NCBI GenBank assembly: GCA_964609515.1
Contig: CAZSTZ010000005.1
Location: 1 to 64,000, forward strand
Source: CALKCV01 sp964609515
GTDB taxonomy: Bacteria > Cyanobacteriota > Cyanobacteriia > Cyanobacteriales > Microcoleaceae
Reading direction: 5' to 3'
DNA: 64,000 bases
Made by a program: the position numbers and the translations under genes. The first letter of the stretch is position 1, and each line of letters begins with the position of its first letter. Below the pieces are notes generated by a model. It was not told the DNA's origin. It searched no databases and worked only from the letters and a program-made list of their open reading frames with translations. Below are positions 42,452 to 51,831 of this stretch, piece after piece.

Positions 42452-42820
42452 ATGATTCAAGCTCAGACCATACTGAATGTTGCCGATAATAGTGGGGCCC
42501 GCAAGTTAATGTGCATCCGCGTATTAGGCGGGGGAAACCGTCGATACGCCGGTATAGGGGATCAAATTATCGCAGTAGTAAAAGACGCTACTCCCAATAT
42601 GGGCGTCAAAAGGTCCGATGTAGTTAGGGCAGTAATAGTCCGCACTCGTAAAGGACTGCGTCGCGAAAGCGGCATGAGCATTCGTTTTGATGACAATGCA
42701 GCAGTGATTATTAACCCAGAGGGCAATCCCAGAGGAACCCGCGTTTTCGGTCCCGTAGCCCGCGAGCTTAGGGACAGAAATTATACTAAAATCGTTTCCC
42801 TAGCACCGGAGGTACTCTAA
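42452..42820 (+). CDS. rplN: 50S ribosomal protein L14
   Basis: 122 residues: MIQAQTILNVADNSGARKLMCIRVLGG, KRSDVVRAVIVRTRKG and GTRVFGPVARELRDRNYTKIVSLAPEVL. Its stop overlaps the rplX start (TAATG). Confidence 0.97.
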   Translation: MIQAQTILNVADNSGARKLMCIRVLGGGNRRYAGIGDQIIAVVKDATPNMGVKRSDVVRAVIVRTRKGLRRESGMSIRFDDNAAVIINPEGNPRGTRVFGPVARELRDRNYTKIVSLAPEVL

Positions 42821-43188
42821 TGGCTTGGAAAAAAAAGGTTAAGTTAACCGCTAATGGAAAACCAGTAAGCTATAAAATGCACGTCAAAAAAGGCGACACC
42901 GTGCAAATAATTTCGGGTAAAGATAAGGGCAAAGTAGGTGAAATTCTGAAAGTATTGCCTAAATCCAGCAAAGTAGTGGTCAAAGATGTTAACTTGAGAA
43001 CTAAACACGTCAAACCTCAAATGGAAGGAGAATCCGGTAAAATTGTTACCTTTGAGGCTCCAATCCATAGTTCTAACGTGATGCTCTATTCCACGAAAGA
43101 AAATGTAGCTAGTCGTATTTGCTACACCTTTACCGAAGAGGGTCGCAAAGTGCGGCAGCTCAAGAAAACAGGCGAAAACCTGGATTAA
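42820..43188 (+). CDS. rplX: 50S ribosomal protein L24
   Basis: 122 residues with the KOW motif KKGDTVQIISGKDKGKVGEILKVLPKSSKVVVKDVN and NVMLYSTKE. The start overlapping rplN gives translational coupling; the second Met (MHVKKGDTV, residue 20) is a less likely alternative. Confidence 0.96.
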   Translation: MAWKKKVKLTANGKPVSYKMHVKKGDTVQIISGKDKGKVGEILKVLPKSSKVVVKDVNLRTKHVKPQMEGESGKIVTFEAPIHSSNVMLYSTKENVASRICYTFTEEGRKVRQLKKTGENLD

Positions 43189-43268
43189 TCAGAGGCAATC
43201 AAGCAGTTTTAGCAGTTGAAAATACTGGAGAATTGCTGAATTACGAAAGAGTAAGAGAAGTAGGAAAT

Positions 43269-43811
43269 ATGGCAGACAAACTAAAAAATCTTTACCTGGA
43301 AAAAATAGTTCCAAAACTGATGGAGGAGTTTAAATATACTAATATCCATCAGGTGCCTAAATTGGTAAAAGTTACCGTGAACCGGGGTTTAGGCGAAGCA
43401 TCTCAAAATGCTAAAGCACTAGACTCATCTATCAAAGAAATAGCCACTATTACTGGTCAAAAACCAGTAGTAACGCGGGCAACAAAAGCGATCGCAGGCT
43501 TTAAGCTCCGCAAAGGAATGCCAGTAGGAGTTATGGTAACTTTGCGCTCCGAGCGGATGTATGCCTTTTTAGATAGATTGATCGATTTAGCATTGCCTAG
43601 AATTAGAGACTTTCGGGGTGTAAGTCCTAAGAGCTTTGACGGACGCGGCAACTATAGCTTAGGCATAAAAGAACAGCTAATTTTTCCCGAGATAGACTAC
43701 GATACTATCGACCAAATTCGGGGCATGGACATTTCAATTATTACGACAGCCAACACCGACAATGAAGGCCGCGCCTTGTTAAAAGAAATGGGTATGCCCT
43801 TCCGCAGCTAA
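43269..43811 (+). CDS. rplE: 50S ribosomal protein L5
   Basis: 180 residues from ATG at 43269 (MADKLKNLYLEKIVPKLMEEFKYTNIHQVPKLVKVTVNRG). The core has TGQKPVVTRATKAIAGFKLRKGMPVGVMVTLR and PRIRDFRGVSPKSFDGRGNYSLGIKEQ. A longer upstream frame overlaps rplX and is not the gene start. It binds 5S rRNA. Confidence 0.96.
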   Translation: MADKLKNLYLEKIVPKLMEEFKYTNIHQVPKLVKVTVNRGLGEASQNAKALDSSIKEIATITGQKPVVTRATKAIAGFKLRKGMPVGVMVTLRSERMYAFLDRLIDLALPRIRDFRGVSPKSFDGRGNYSLGIKEQLIFPEIDYDTIDQIRGMDISIITTANTDNEGRALLKEMGMPFRS

Positions 43812-43840
43812 CATCAGAACTAGGAGAGAAAAAAGGAAAA

Positions 43841-44242
43841 ATGGCGGCTAACGATACCATAGCAGATCTGCTCACGCGCATTCGCAATTCTTGCATGGCA
43901 CAGCATTCAAGCACAAAAGTTCCAGCTACAAAAATGACTCGCAATATTGCCAAAGTCTTAAAAGAAGAAGGCTTTATTGGTGAATTTGAAGTTACTGGAG
44001 AAGGAATCAAACAGTATTTGGTGATTTCTTTGAAGTACAAAGGTAAAAATCGCCAACCCATCATTAGGCATATTCAGCGCATAAGCAAACCGGGGTTGCG
44101 AGTTTACAAAAATCGTAAAGAATTACCAAAAGTTTTAGGTGGAATTGGAATTGCGATTATTTCCACATCTAGCGGGATTATGACAGACAAAGAAGCTCGA
44201 CGCCGAGGTATAGGAGGCGAAGTGCTTTGTTATGTTTGGTAA
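43841..44242 (+). CDS. rpsH: 30S ribosomal protein S8
   Basis: 133 residues: MAANDTIADLLTRIRNSCMAQHSSTKVPATKMTRNIAKVLKEEGFI and STSSGIMTDKEARRRGIGGEVLCYVW. It follows rplE directly: no rpsN between them, as is usual in cyanobacteria. AGGAGAG ribosome site. Confidence 0.97.
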   Translation: MAANDTIADLLTRIRNSCMAQHSSTKVPATKMTRNIAKVLKEEGFIGEFEVTGEGIKQYLVISLKYKGKNRQPIIRHIQRISKPGLRVYKNRKELPKVLGGIGIAIISTSSGIMTDKEARRRGIGGEVLCYVW

Positions 44243-44444
44243 GGGTAATGGGAAATTAAGTAAAGAAAAAAACGTTAACAAGTCCCAATTGTGGAGCATC
44301 TTTTCAAAAACAGCAACTTAAATTAACAATTAGCAAAAAGCGATAATTGTTATAGATGCACCCCCTCCCATTTTTTTGTTTTCGAGCGCTGTCATTTTCC
44401 CACCCAAGTTCCGAAAACTAACCATTAACAAACACAAGCGAAAT

Positions 44445-44984
44445 ATGTCTCGAATTGGTAAACTTCCGATTACAATCCCTAATCATGTTACCGTCACCAT
44501 TGACGGTCAAGCAGTAGCGGTAAAAGGGCCTAAGGGCGAACTTTCTAGAGTATTGCCACTAGAAATTGCCCTGACTCAGGAAGGAGAAACTTTGGTTGTC
44601 AAACCAAAGAATGATTCCCGTAAGGCCCGGCAGCGCTACGGTTTATGTCGAACTCTGGTGGCCAACATGGTCGAAGGAGTTTCTAAAGGCTTCGAACGAC
44701 GCTTAGAAATTCAAGGAGTCGGTTATAGGGCTCAGGTTCAAGGCCGTAACCTAATTTTAAATGTGGGTAACAGCAATCCAGTGGAAATGCCAGCTCCAGA
44801 GGGCATCAATATTGCTGTAGAAAATAACACTAATGTCATAGTAAGCGGCATCAATAAAGAAGTGGTAGGTAATACAGCAGCTAAGATCCGTGGCGTTCGC
44901 CCTCCAGAAGTTTATAAAGGAAAAGGCATTCGCTATGCCGGTGAAATGGTAAGGCGTAAAGCGGGTAAGGCAGGTAAGAAGTAA
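44445..44984 (+). CDS. rplF: 50S ribosomal protein L6
   Basis: 179 residues from ATG at 44445 (MSRIGKLPITIPNHVTVTIDGQAVAVKGPKGELSR), with GYRAQVQGRNLILNVGNSNPV and PPEVYKGKGIRYAGEMVRRKAGKAGKK. A longer upstream frame (from 44376) contains repeat-like sequence and is rejected. The upstream spacer carries a GATGCACCCC end. Confidence 0.96.
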   Translation: MSRIGKLPITIPNHVTVTIDGQAVAVKGPKGELSRVLPLEIALTQEGETLVVKPKNDSRKARQRYGLCRTLVANMVEGVSKGFERRLEIQGVGYRAQVQGRNLILNVGNSNPVEMPAPEGINIAVENNTNVIVSGINKEVVGNTAAKIRGVRPPEVYKGKGIRYAGEMVRRKAGKAGKK

Positions 44985-45105
44985 ACAGTTTACTTCAGAA
45001 GCCAACCCAGAAAATACTGCTTTTTGTTAATTGTTAATTTTTAATTGCTTTTTACCATTAGCAATTAGCCATTAGCTAAATTGTTAAGTTAACAATAGTT
45101 TAAAG

Positions 45106-45468
45106 ATGAAACTGACTCGAAGAGAATTAGTACAAAGGCGGCATCGTCGGGTGCGACGTAAAGTTTTTGGGACTCCCGAACGTCCCAGACTAGCCATATT
45201 TAGAGCCAACGCCCATATTTATGCTCAAGTAATTGATGACACGAGCCATCATACTTTAGTTGCAGCTTCAACAGTAGAACCCGAACTAAAGTCAAAACTG
45301 AAATCGGGAGCTACTTGTGAAGCTTCCCAAGAAGTGGGCAAATCGATCGCGAAACGATCCCTGGAAAAAGGCATTACTAAAGTGGTTTTCGATCGAGGTG
45401 GTAATATTTATCACGGTCGGGTAAAAGCATTGGCAGAAGCAGCTCGCGAAGCGGGGTTGGACTTCTAG
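45106..45468 (+). CDS. rplR: 50S ribosomal protein L18
   Basis: 120 residues: MKLTRRELVQRRHRRVRRKVFGTPERPRLAIFRANAHIYAQVIDD and FDRGGNIYHGRVKALAEAAREAGLDF. 5S rRNA-binding family, full length. Confidence 0.97.
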   Translation: MKLTRRELVQRRHRRVRRKVFGTPERPRLAIFRANAHIYAQVIDDTSHHTLVAASTVEPELKSKLKSGATCEASQEVGKSIAKRSLEKGITKVVFDRGGNIYHGRVKALAEAAREAGLDF

Positions 45469-45559
45469 GCCATAATCGATTAAAATCGATTAAAATAGAA
45501 GGCGGTTTTTAACTTTTAAAGTCAATCTTGTTAAAAGCTCTAACACACAGGAGAAAGCT

Positions 45560-46087
45560 ATGGCAGAACAGCGTCGTAAAAAAGGCAGTCGTACTAAAGA
45601 AAAAGAAACCGACTGGCAAGAAAGAGTAGTTCAAATTCGCCGAGTTACTAAAGTAGTTAAAGGTGGTAAAAATCTAAGCTTCCGCGCAGTTGTTGTAGTT
45701 GGCAACGAAAAAGGTCAAGTGGGAGTAGGCGTAGGCAAGGCAGCAGATGTTATTGGGGCAGTTAAGAAAGGGGTGGCTGATGGCAAAAAGCATTTGATTG
45801 AAGTCCCCCTAACTAAGTCTAGTTCTATTCCTCATCCAGTTAATGGTGTTGGTGGCGGTGCTAAAGTGATCGTGCGACCGGCAGCACCAGGAACGGGGGT
45901 AATTGCGGGAGGGGCAGTTAGAACTGTATTGGAATTGGCAGGTGTCCGTAATATTTTGGCAAAACAATTGGGTTCTAATAATCCTTTGAATAATGCCAGA
46001 GCTGCTGTCAATGCTTTGGCTACCCTCAGAAATTTTTCGGACGTAGCAGAAGAACGCGGTATTCCAGTCGAAAATCTTTATGCTTAG
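45560..46087 (+). CDS. rpsE: 30S ribosomal protein S5
   Basis: 175 residues: DWQERVVQIRRVTKVVKGGKNLSFRAVVVVGNEKGQVGVGVGKA and AGVRNILAKQLGSNNPLNNARAAVNAL. CAGGAGAAAG ribosome site. No rpmD (L30) follows, as expected in cyanobacteria. Confidence 0.97.
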   Translation: MAEQRRKKGSRTKEKETDWQERVVQIRRVTKVVKGGKNLSFRAVVVVGNEKGQVGVGVGKAADVIGAVKKGVADGKKHLIEVPLTKSSSIPHPVNGVGGGAKVIVRPAAPGTGVIAGGAVRTVLELAGVRNILAKQLGSNNPLNNARAAVNALATLRNFSDVAEERGIPVENLYA

Positions 46088-46209
46088 TCACCCACTGAGG
46101 AACTGGAATGGGATGCTTTTGGCTAATTTTTTTAATTAAAAATTAAATTGACTTCCCATTCTCAGTTCTTAATTTTTTCGATCGCTAACAAATAACACTA
46201 ATAAAGAAT

Positions 46210-46701
46210 ATGAGATTACAAGACGCAGTACCTAAAAAGGGATCTCAAAAGCGAGGCCGCCGACTGGGACGCGGAGTTTCTGCCGGTCAAGGTGCAAGCT
46301 GTGGTAAGGGAATGCGAGGTCAAAAATCCCGCTCTGGTAGAAGCACCCGGCCTGGTTTTGAAGGGGGGCAAAATCCTCTCTATCGTCGCTTGCCCAAGTT
46401 GAAGAGCTTTCCAATAGTCAATCGGAAAAATTACACGATTGTAAATGTAAGCAAATTGGCATCCTTGGAAGCAAATACACAAGTAACTCTTTCTTCTTTG
46501 ATGGCAGCGGGAATTGTTACTAGCAACGACGGACCCTTGAAAATATTGGGGGATGGAGAGCTGAACGTGCCTTTGAGTGTACGAGCAGCAGGTTTTAGCA
46601 AAAGCGCCCGTAGCAAAATCGAAGCCGCAGGTGGCAGTTGTTCGATAATTGAAGGAGCCGAAAAAGTCCCAGTTCCCGCTAGTTCTTCAGAACAGGGTTA
46701 G
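46210..46701 (+). CDS. rplO: 50S ribosomal protein L15
   Basis: 163 residues: MRLQDAVPKKGSQKRGRRLGRGVSAGQGASCGKGMRGQKSRSG and FEGGQNPLYRRLPKLKSFP. The C-terminal domain is complete. Confidence 0.97.
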   Translation: MRLQDAVPKKGSQKRGRRLGRGVSAGQGASCGKGMRGQKSRSGRSTRPGFEGGQNPLYRRLPKLKSFPIVNRKNYTIVNVSKLASLEANTQVTLSSLMAAGIVTSNDGPLKILGDGELNVPLSVRAAGFSKSARSKIEAAGGSCSIIEGAEKVPVPASSSEQG

Positions 46702-46825
46702 TGTTGGGGAAGAAAAATTTAAGTGACTATTGGCTTATGAAGTTTGACTTTTGACTGGGGCAGGGATAACCTAATTTTGGTAAAATCAAAAAAAAATATA
46801 AAATCTAAAATCAGACATCATAAAA

Positions 46826-48136
46826 ATGGACATTAGTCGAGACAAATCGCCAACTGCTCAAGAGACATTCTTGCAGATGGCTCAAGCAGCCGGCTTGCGA
46901 GGTCGGCTTCTAGTAACTCTAGGTCTGCTGATTTTGGTGCGATTGGGCGTTTATTTGCCAGTGCCAGGCATAAATCGACAAGCTTTTGCAGAAAATATCC
47001 AGAACAGCCCTGTAATAGGCTTTTTGGATCTGTTCTCAGGAGGTGGCCTATCGGCTTTGGGGATTTTTGCCCTGGGGATTATTCCTTTTATTAATGCGTC
47101 GATCATTATGCAATTAATGACGGCGGCCCTTCCAAGCTTGGAAAATTTGCAAAAAAATGAAGGAGAAGCAGGACGACGTAAAATATCCCAAATAACTCGC
47201 TATGTAGCTTTGGGTTGGGCTTTAATACAAAGCTTTGGTTTGGCTTTGTATGTAAATAATTTGCCAGAAGTGGCGATAAATGCAGGACCAATATTCATCG
47301 TCGAGACAGTCTTAGCGGTGACAGCAGGTTCGATGTTTGTGATGTGGGTATCGGAGTTAATAACCGAAAGAGGTATTGGCAACGGTGCATCCCTGCTAAT
47401 TTTTGTGAACATCGTGGCCGTATTACCTCAATCTTTAGGAAATACAATTCAATTGTTTGAGGTAGGCGATCGCGCCATTGTAGGACGGGCGATAATTTTG
47501 CTGTTGGTATGGATAGCGACAATTGTAGGCATCGTCTTCGTTCAAGAAGGAACTCGCAGAATACCTATTGTCTCAGCCCGTCGCCAAGTAGGTCGCAAAC
47601 TTTACAGAGAAAAATCAAGCTACTTACCATTGCGACTCAATCAAGGTGGGGTGATGCCGATTATTTTCGCTTCTGCAGTTTTATTTCTTCCAGCTACTAT
47701 AGCTGGCTTTGCAGGCAATCGAGTGTTGAGCGAGATTGCTACTGCAGTTAGTCCTGGGGGAAATCCGTGGGTTCACGTCCCATTTTATTTTCTCTTGATT
47801 CTATTCTTCAGCTATTTCTACGCTTCCCTGATTATGAACCCCGTAGATATGTCTCAAAATTTAAAGAAAATGGGAGCGAGTATACCAGGGATTCGTCCGG
47901 GCAAAACTACCAGCGAGTATTTAGAGAGGGTGTTAAATCGCTTGACTTTTTTGGGAGCAATGTTTTTGGGGGTAGTGGCAATTATACCGACTGCAGCTGA
48001 AAATGCTTTACGCTTACCTAACTTGGGATTCGGCGCGACTTCTCTGTTGATTCTGGTAGGTGTGGCCATTGATACGGCCAAACAAATTCAAACTTACGTG
48101 ATCTCGCAACGATACGAAGGAATGGTGAAACAATAG
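46826..48136 (+). CDS. secY: Preprotein translocase subunit SecY
   Basis: 436 residues with ten membrane segments. Marker segments are RLGVYLPVPGINRQAF, a plug region rich in Gly (FSGGGLSALGIFALGI), INASIIMQLMTAALP, SELITERGIGNGASLLIFVNIVA, LPLRLNQGGVMPIIFASA and the C-terminal YVISQRYEGMVKQ. Core of the Sec channel in plasma and thylakoid membranes. Its stop overlaps the adk start (TAGTG). Confidence 0.97.
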   Translation: MDISRDKSPTAQETFLQMAQAAGLRGRLLVTLGLLILVRLGVYLPVPGINRQAFAENIQNSPVIGFLDLFSGGGLSALGIFALGIIPFINASIIMQLMTAALPSLENLQKNEGEAGRRKISQITRYVALGWALIQSFGLALYVNNLPEVAINAGPIFIVETVLAVTAGSMFVMWVSELITERGIGNGASLLIFVNIVAVLPQSLGNTIQLFEVGDRAIVGRAIILLLVWIATIVGIVFVQEGTRRIPIVSARRQVGRKLYREKSSYLPLRLNQGGVMPIIFASAVLFLPATIAGFAGNRVLSEIATAVSPGGNPWVHVPFYFLLILFFSYFYASLIMNPVDMSQNLKKMGASIPGIRPGKTTSEYLERVLNRLTFLGAMFLGVVAIIPTAAENALRLPNLGFGATSLLILVGVAIDTAKQIQTYVISQRYEGMVKQ

Positions 48137-48729
48137 TGGTTAAATTGGTGTTTTTGGGGCCTCCAGGGGCAGGCAAAGGAACTCAAGCAGCTCGTCTAGC
48201 AGGTCTTTATAATGTGGCTCATGTATCGACGGGTGACATTTTGCGCTCGAACGTGGCGCGACAAACCCCTCTGGGCATTCAAGCGAAAGAGTATATGGAT
48301 CGGGGAGATTTGGTTCCCGATAGCCTGATTAGAAATATGATCGAACATCGTTTGGACGAGGCTGATACTAAAAAAGGTTGGATTTTAGATGGATTTCCCA
48401 GGAATGTTAATCAAGCATATTTTATCGATGAATTGTTGTCGAAAAAGATGTTATTAACGGAAGAAAAAAATGGGGCTAGTTTATTTAGGGTGATTAACTT
48501 GGTGGTGTCCGATGAGATTTTGGTAAAGCGTTTGTTAGCAAGGGGGCGTGCCGATGATAATGAAGAGACGATTCGCCATCGCTTGCAAATTCACCATCAA
48601 CAAACGGAACCTTTGATTGAGTTTTATCAAAATAGAGATCGGCTTGTTTCTATAGATGGCGATCGCCCGGTGGAGGAGGTAGCCCGGGCTCTTACTGAAG
48701 CGATAGACTCATTTTACTCCAACAACTAG
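48136..48729 (+). CDS. adk: Adenylate kinase
   Basis: 197 residues from a GTG overlapping the secY stop: VKLVFLGPPGAGKGTQAARLAGLYNVAHVSTGDILRSNV. DGFPRNVNQAYF and LARGRADDNEETIRHRLQIHHQQTEPLIEFY follow. The LID domain is of the short type, without zinc cysteines. It maintains ATP+AMP/2 ADP balance. The secY-adk order is conserved. Confidence 0.95.
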   Translation: MVKLVFLGPPGAGKGTQAARLAGLYNVAHVSTGDILRSNVARQTPLGIQAKEYMDRGDLVPDSLIRNMIEHRLDEADTKKGWILDGFPRNVNQAYFIDELLSKKMLLTEEKNGASLFRVINLVVSDEILVKRLLARGRADDNEETIRHRLQIHHQQTEPLIEFYQNRDRLVSIDGDRPVEEVARALTEAIDSFYSNN

Positions 48730-48870
48730 AAGAGTAGGCCAAAAGAGGGCCGAGAAAATCGATGGACTTTTCGATGCAGTGGCGAAAATTTGATGGCAAG
48801 ATGAAAATCCAGCTCAAAGGGGTTAAGTGCCCAAAATTCCTAAAAATTAAAAACTTTTGATAAGATATGT

Positions 48871-48920
48871 AAATGAGCCGCTCCCATCAGTGGGGTTGAC
48901 TTCTGTGGGGAGCGCTTATT
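48871..48920 (+). promoter_or_regulatory. Hairpin upstream of infA
   Basis: AAATGAGCCGCTCCC (48871-48885) faces GGGGAGCGCTTATTT (48907-48921), about 14 pairs with small bulges. The inner CCCA-TCAG-TGGG could pair instead. It ends about 25 bases before the infA start and has no T run. Confidence 0.55.
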
Positions 48921-48943
48921 TGCAGCGTTGAGGTTTGTAGCAG

Positions 48944-49168
48944 TTGGCTAAACAAGATTTAATTGAAATGGAAGGGACAGTGACCGAATCACTTCCCAAT
49001 GCAATGTTTAGGGTAGATCTGGACAATGGGTTTAACGTATTAGCTCATATTTCAGGGAAAATCCGTAGAAACTACATAAAGATTCTGCCGGGCGATCGCG
49101 TCAAAGTGGAGTTAACTCCTTACGATTTGAGCAAAGGCAGAATCACCTATCGTCTTCGTAAAAAGTAA
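48944..49168 (+). CDS. infA: Translation initiation factor IF-1
   Basis: 74 residues from a TTG start: AKQDLIEMEGTVTESLPNAMFRVDLDNGFNVLAHISGKIRRNYIKILPGDRVKVELTPYDLSKGRITYRLRKK, a full S1-like OB fold. The TTG is the only start that gives the conserved N-terminus. There is no good Shine-Dalgarno; GAGG lies 13 bases upstream, and a hairpin precedes it. Confidence 0.93.
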   Translation: MAKQDLIEMEGTVTESLPNAMFRVDLDNGFNVLAHISGKIRRNYIKILPGDRVKVELTPYDLSKGRITYRLRKK

Positions 49169-49296
49169 AAACAGACAATGTAAAAACAGACAATCAAAGC
49201 TCCTCCAAACTATTTTAAGTTATGGTTGAGGGGTTTTCGTTAAAAAAAACCAAATAAATGATATAATACTAAATTTGTAGCGTCGCCAAAAGAGGC

Positions 49297-49410
49297 ATGA
49301 AAGTAAGAGCATCTGTCAAGAAAATTTGTGAGAAGTGCCGGATAATCCGTCGTAACGGTCGTGTTAGGGTAATTTGTACTAACCCGAAACACAAACAACG
49401 TCAGGGTTAG
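49297..49410 (+). CDS. rpmJ: 50S ribosomal protein L36
   Basis: 37 residues, MKVRASVKKICEKCRIIRRNGRVRVICTNPKHKQRQG, with the Cys-x2-Cys...Cys...His zinc set intact. A short gene between infA and rpsM, its usual place. Confidence 0.96.
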   Translation: MKVRASVKKICEKCRIIRRNGRVRVICTNPKHKQRQG

Positions 49411-49516
49411 GCATTCCTTTAACCATGGACGGGCACGAACCGTACCTAATTAACTTTTTGAGTTAGATCGAAATTAAACGCAGTTCAATCTAATCAGTAA
49501 ACACACAGAAAAGAAA

Positions 49517-49900
49517 ATGGCAAGGATAGCAGGAGTAGATCTACCACGCGATAAGCGTGTAGAGATAGGTTTGACATACATTTATGGAATAGGGCTGTCC
49601 CGTTCCCAAGAAATTTTAGCTACAACTGGAGTAAATCCAGATACTCGCGTTAAAGATTTAAGTGATGCGGATGTAGCAGCTTTGCGGGCGGCGGTTCAAG
49701 AAAACTATCAAGTCGAGGGGGATCTTCGCCGTTGGGAGGCCATGAACATCAAGCGTTTGATGGATATTGGTACTTATCGGGGTCGTCGTCATAGAATGGG
49801 CCTACCAGTGCGAGGCCAGCGAACTCGTACTAATGCTAGAACTCGTAGAGGTGGCCGCAAAACCGTGGCGGGTAAGAAAAAGGCCAGCTCTAAGAAATAA
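49517..49900 (+). CDS. rpsM: 30S ribosomal protein S13
   Basis: 127 residues: MARIAGVDLPRDKRVEIGLTYIYGIGLSRSQEIL, DLRRWEAMNIKRLMDIGTYRGRRHRMGLPVRGQRTRTNARTRRG. The C-terminal basic tail contacts tRNA. Confidence 0.97.
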   Translation: MARIAGVDLPRDKRVEIGLTYIYGIGLSRSQEILATTGVNPDTRVKDLSDADVAALRAAVQENYQVEGDLRRWEAMNIKRLMDIGTYRGRRHRMGLPVRGQRTRTNARTRRGGRKTVAGKKKASSKK

Positions 49901-50352
49901 CTTCTGTACTCTATTAGAAGCTAAAGCAGGCTAATTGATTCATAAGCGACTTATAAGCTGAAGAAGGCGATCGCTTTTAAGGGCATCTCTGAGGTAAGTT
50001 CCCAATCAAAAAAAACAGAAAAAAAACACTTATGGCTGTAGGGCCATCCCTAAGAGATGCCCTAGACCTAGCTTTTGGGATGGATAAGCCTACAGGCAAG
50101 TTCGTTAAAGATTGGTTTTGTTTTTTTGCCAGAGATCGACCAGAGAGATTTCGTTGCTGTAAAGAAAAATAACTTTACAGTTCTCTTTTATTGATTAGAT
50201 GGTAAAAAGGGCGATCGCCCTCATTTCCTCAGCTTGTTACCAGCCCGAAAAACTGGCCAAAAAAGAAAAAAAGAGCTAGAAAAAATAGGGATTATATCCT
50301 TGTGCTTTCTAAAAGCAGGCAATTAACTTAAGAAAAAATTCAACAGACAACT
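49901..50352. other. 452-base gap inside the ribosomal block with a large inverted repeat
   Basis: AGGGCATCTCT (49980-49990) faces AGAGATGCCCT (50053-50063) with TGGC-TGTAG-GGCCA inside. Beyond it are two HIP1-like octamers and AT-rich sequence. No gene is seen. The repeat might be a mini-insertion or a processing/attenuation structure ahead of rpsK. Confidence 0.6.
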
Positions 50353-50748
50353 ATGGCGCGACAATCAGGTAAAAAAACGGGCGCAAAAAAACAAAAAAAG
50401 AACGTGCCCAACGGGGTAGCCTACATTCAGTCTACCTTCAACAACACAATTGTAACCATTACCGATCTTAATGGGGAAGTGATTTCTTGGGCATCAGCCG
50501 GTTCGAGTGGTTTTAAAGGAGCGAAGAAAGGAACTCCTTTTGCAGCCCAAACAGCAGCGGAGAATGCGGCCCGCCGCGCCGGCGACCAAGGTATGCGTCA
50601 AATAGAAGTGATGGTCAGCGGGCCGGGAGCGGGAAGAGAAACAGCAATAAGGGCCTTACAAGCGGCGGGATTAGAAATAACCCTTATTCGAGATATTACC
50701 CCAATTCCTCACAACGGCTGCCGTCCACCCAAGCGGCGTCGAGTTTAA
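50353..50748 (+). CDS. rpsK: 30S ribosomal protein S11
   Basis: 131 residues: PNGVAYIQSTFNNTIVTITDLNGEVISWASAGSSGFKGAKKGTPFAAQTAAE and ITPIPHNGCRPPKRRRV. A 452-base gap separates it from rpsM, long for this operon. Confidence 0.97.
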   Translation: MARQSGKKTGAKKQKKNVPNGVAYIQSTFNNTIVTITDLNGEVISWASAGSSGFKGAKKGTPFAAQTAAENAARRAGDQGMRQIEVMVSGPGAGRETAIRALQAAGLEITLIRDITPIPHNGCRPPKRRRV

Positions 50749-50886
50749 TCAGGTTGGCTAATTTCAGCATCTCTAATGGCAGAAATTAGTGATGTTGTTT
50801 TTGTGATGTAAGTCTCTCATGGCAAGACAACAGGAGCCAAAAAATTAATTCACTCTGGGGGTTCAATGTTCAAGGGAGGTCTCTCC

Positions 50887-51831
50887 GTGGCGCAGTTTCA
50901 TATTGAATGTGTAGAATCCACCACTGATAAAGATCGCAGTCAGTACGGAAAATTTATAATCGAACCCCTGGCTCGCGGTCAAGGAACGACGGTGGGAAAT
51001 GCACTAAGACGAGTGCTGTTGTCAAATTTAGAAGGAACAGCGGTAACATCAGTCAGAATTGCTGGGGTAAATCACGAGTTTGCGACGATTAAGGGGGTAC
51101 GGGAAGATGTTTTAGAAATATTACTGAATATGAAGGAGGTGGTCTTAAAAAGCCATTCCAATCAACCACAAATTGGTAGGTTGCGTATAGAGGGACCGGC
51201 AACTGTCACTGCAGATCGCTTCGACGTACCTTCAGAGGTAGAGATTATCGATCGCAGTAAATATATTGCGACGTTATCCGAACAGTCGGTTCTGGAAATG
51301 GAGTTCAGAATTGAAAAAGGGATTGGTTATCGGTCGGTAGATCGCTCCCGCGATCGACTGGCTGCTTTGGATTTTCTCCAAATCGATGCCATGTTTATGC
51401 CAGTGCGCAAAGTGAACTACATTGTTGAGGACGCTAGAGTAGGTGGTAGTATCGAGCAAGACCGACTGATTATGGAAATCTGGACGAATGGGAGTTATAC
51501 TCCCCAACAAGCTCTCAGTCAAGCGGCTCGTATCCTGCTGGAACTATTTGAACCGCTCAAAGATCTTTCCTTGGTGGAAAAACCAGATTCAGGAGCCGAT
51601 ACAGATCCAACCAGTCAAATTCCGATCGAAGAATTAAATCTTTCAGTTCGAGCTTATAACTGTCTTAAAAGGGCTCAAATTAATTCGGTTGCCGACTTAT
51701 TGGAGTACAGCCAAGAAGACCTTTTGGAAATAAAAAACTTCGGTCAAAAGTCTGCTGAAGAAGTAATAGAAGCCCTACAAAAACGGTTAGGGATTACCTT
51801 GCCACTAGAAAGACCTGCTAAAGCTCCTTAA
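50887..51831 (+). CDS. rpoA: RNA polymerase alpha subunit
   Basis: 314 residues from GTG at 50887 (MAQFHIECVESTT), which fits family N-termini and has GGGAGG nine bases upstream; the ATG at 50866 would place seven unconserved residues before it. N-terminal dimerisation domain (GQGTTVGNALRRVLLSNLEGTAVTSVRI), linker, then C-terminal DNA-binding domain (LNLSVRAYNCLKRAQINSVADLLEYSQEDLLEIKNFGQKSAEEV). Complete. Confidence 0.96.
   Translation: MAQFHIECVESTTDKDRSQYGKFIIEPLARGQGTTVGNALRRVLLSNLEGTAVTSVRIAGVNHEFATIKGVREDVLEILLNMKEVVLKSHSNQPQIGRLRIEGPATVTADRFDVPSEVEIIDRSKYIATLSEQSVLEMEFRIEKGIGYRSVDRSRDRLAALDFLQIDAMFMPVRKVNYIVEDARVGGSIEQDRLIMEIWTNGSYTPQQALSQAARILLELFEPLKDLSLVEKPDSGADTDPTSQIPIEELNLSVRAYNCLKRAQINSVADLLEYSQEDLLEIKNFGQKSAEEVIEALQKRLGITLPLERPAKAP

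Noticed and set aside
43119..43268. Longer L5 frame starting inside rplX
   Set aside because: The added residues are not L5-like; the ATG at 43269 gives the family N-terminus.
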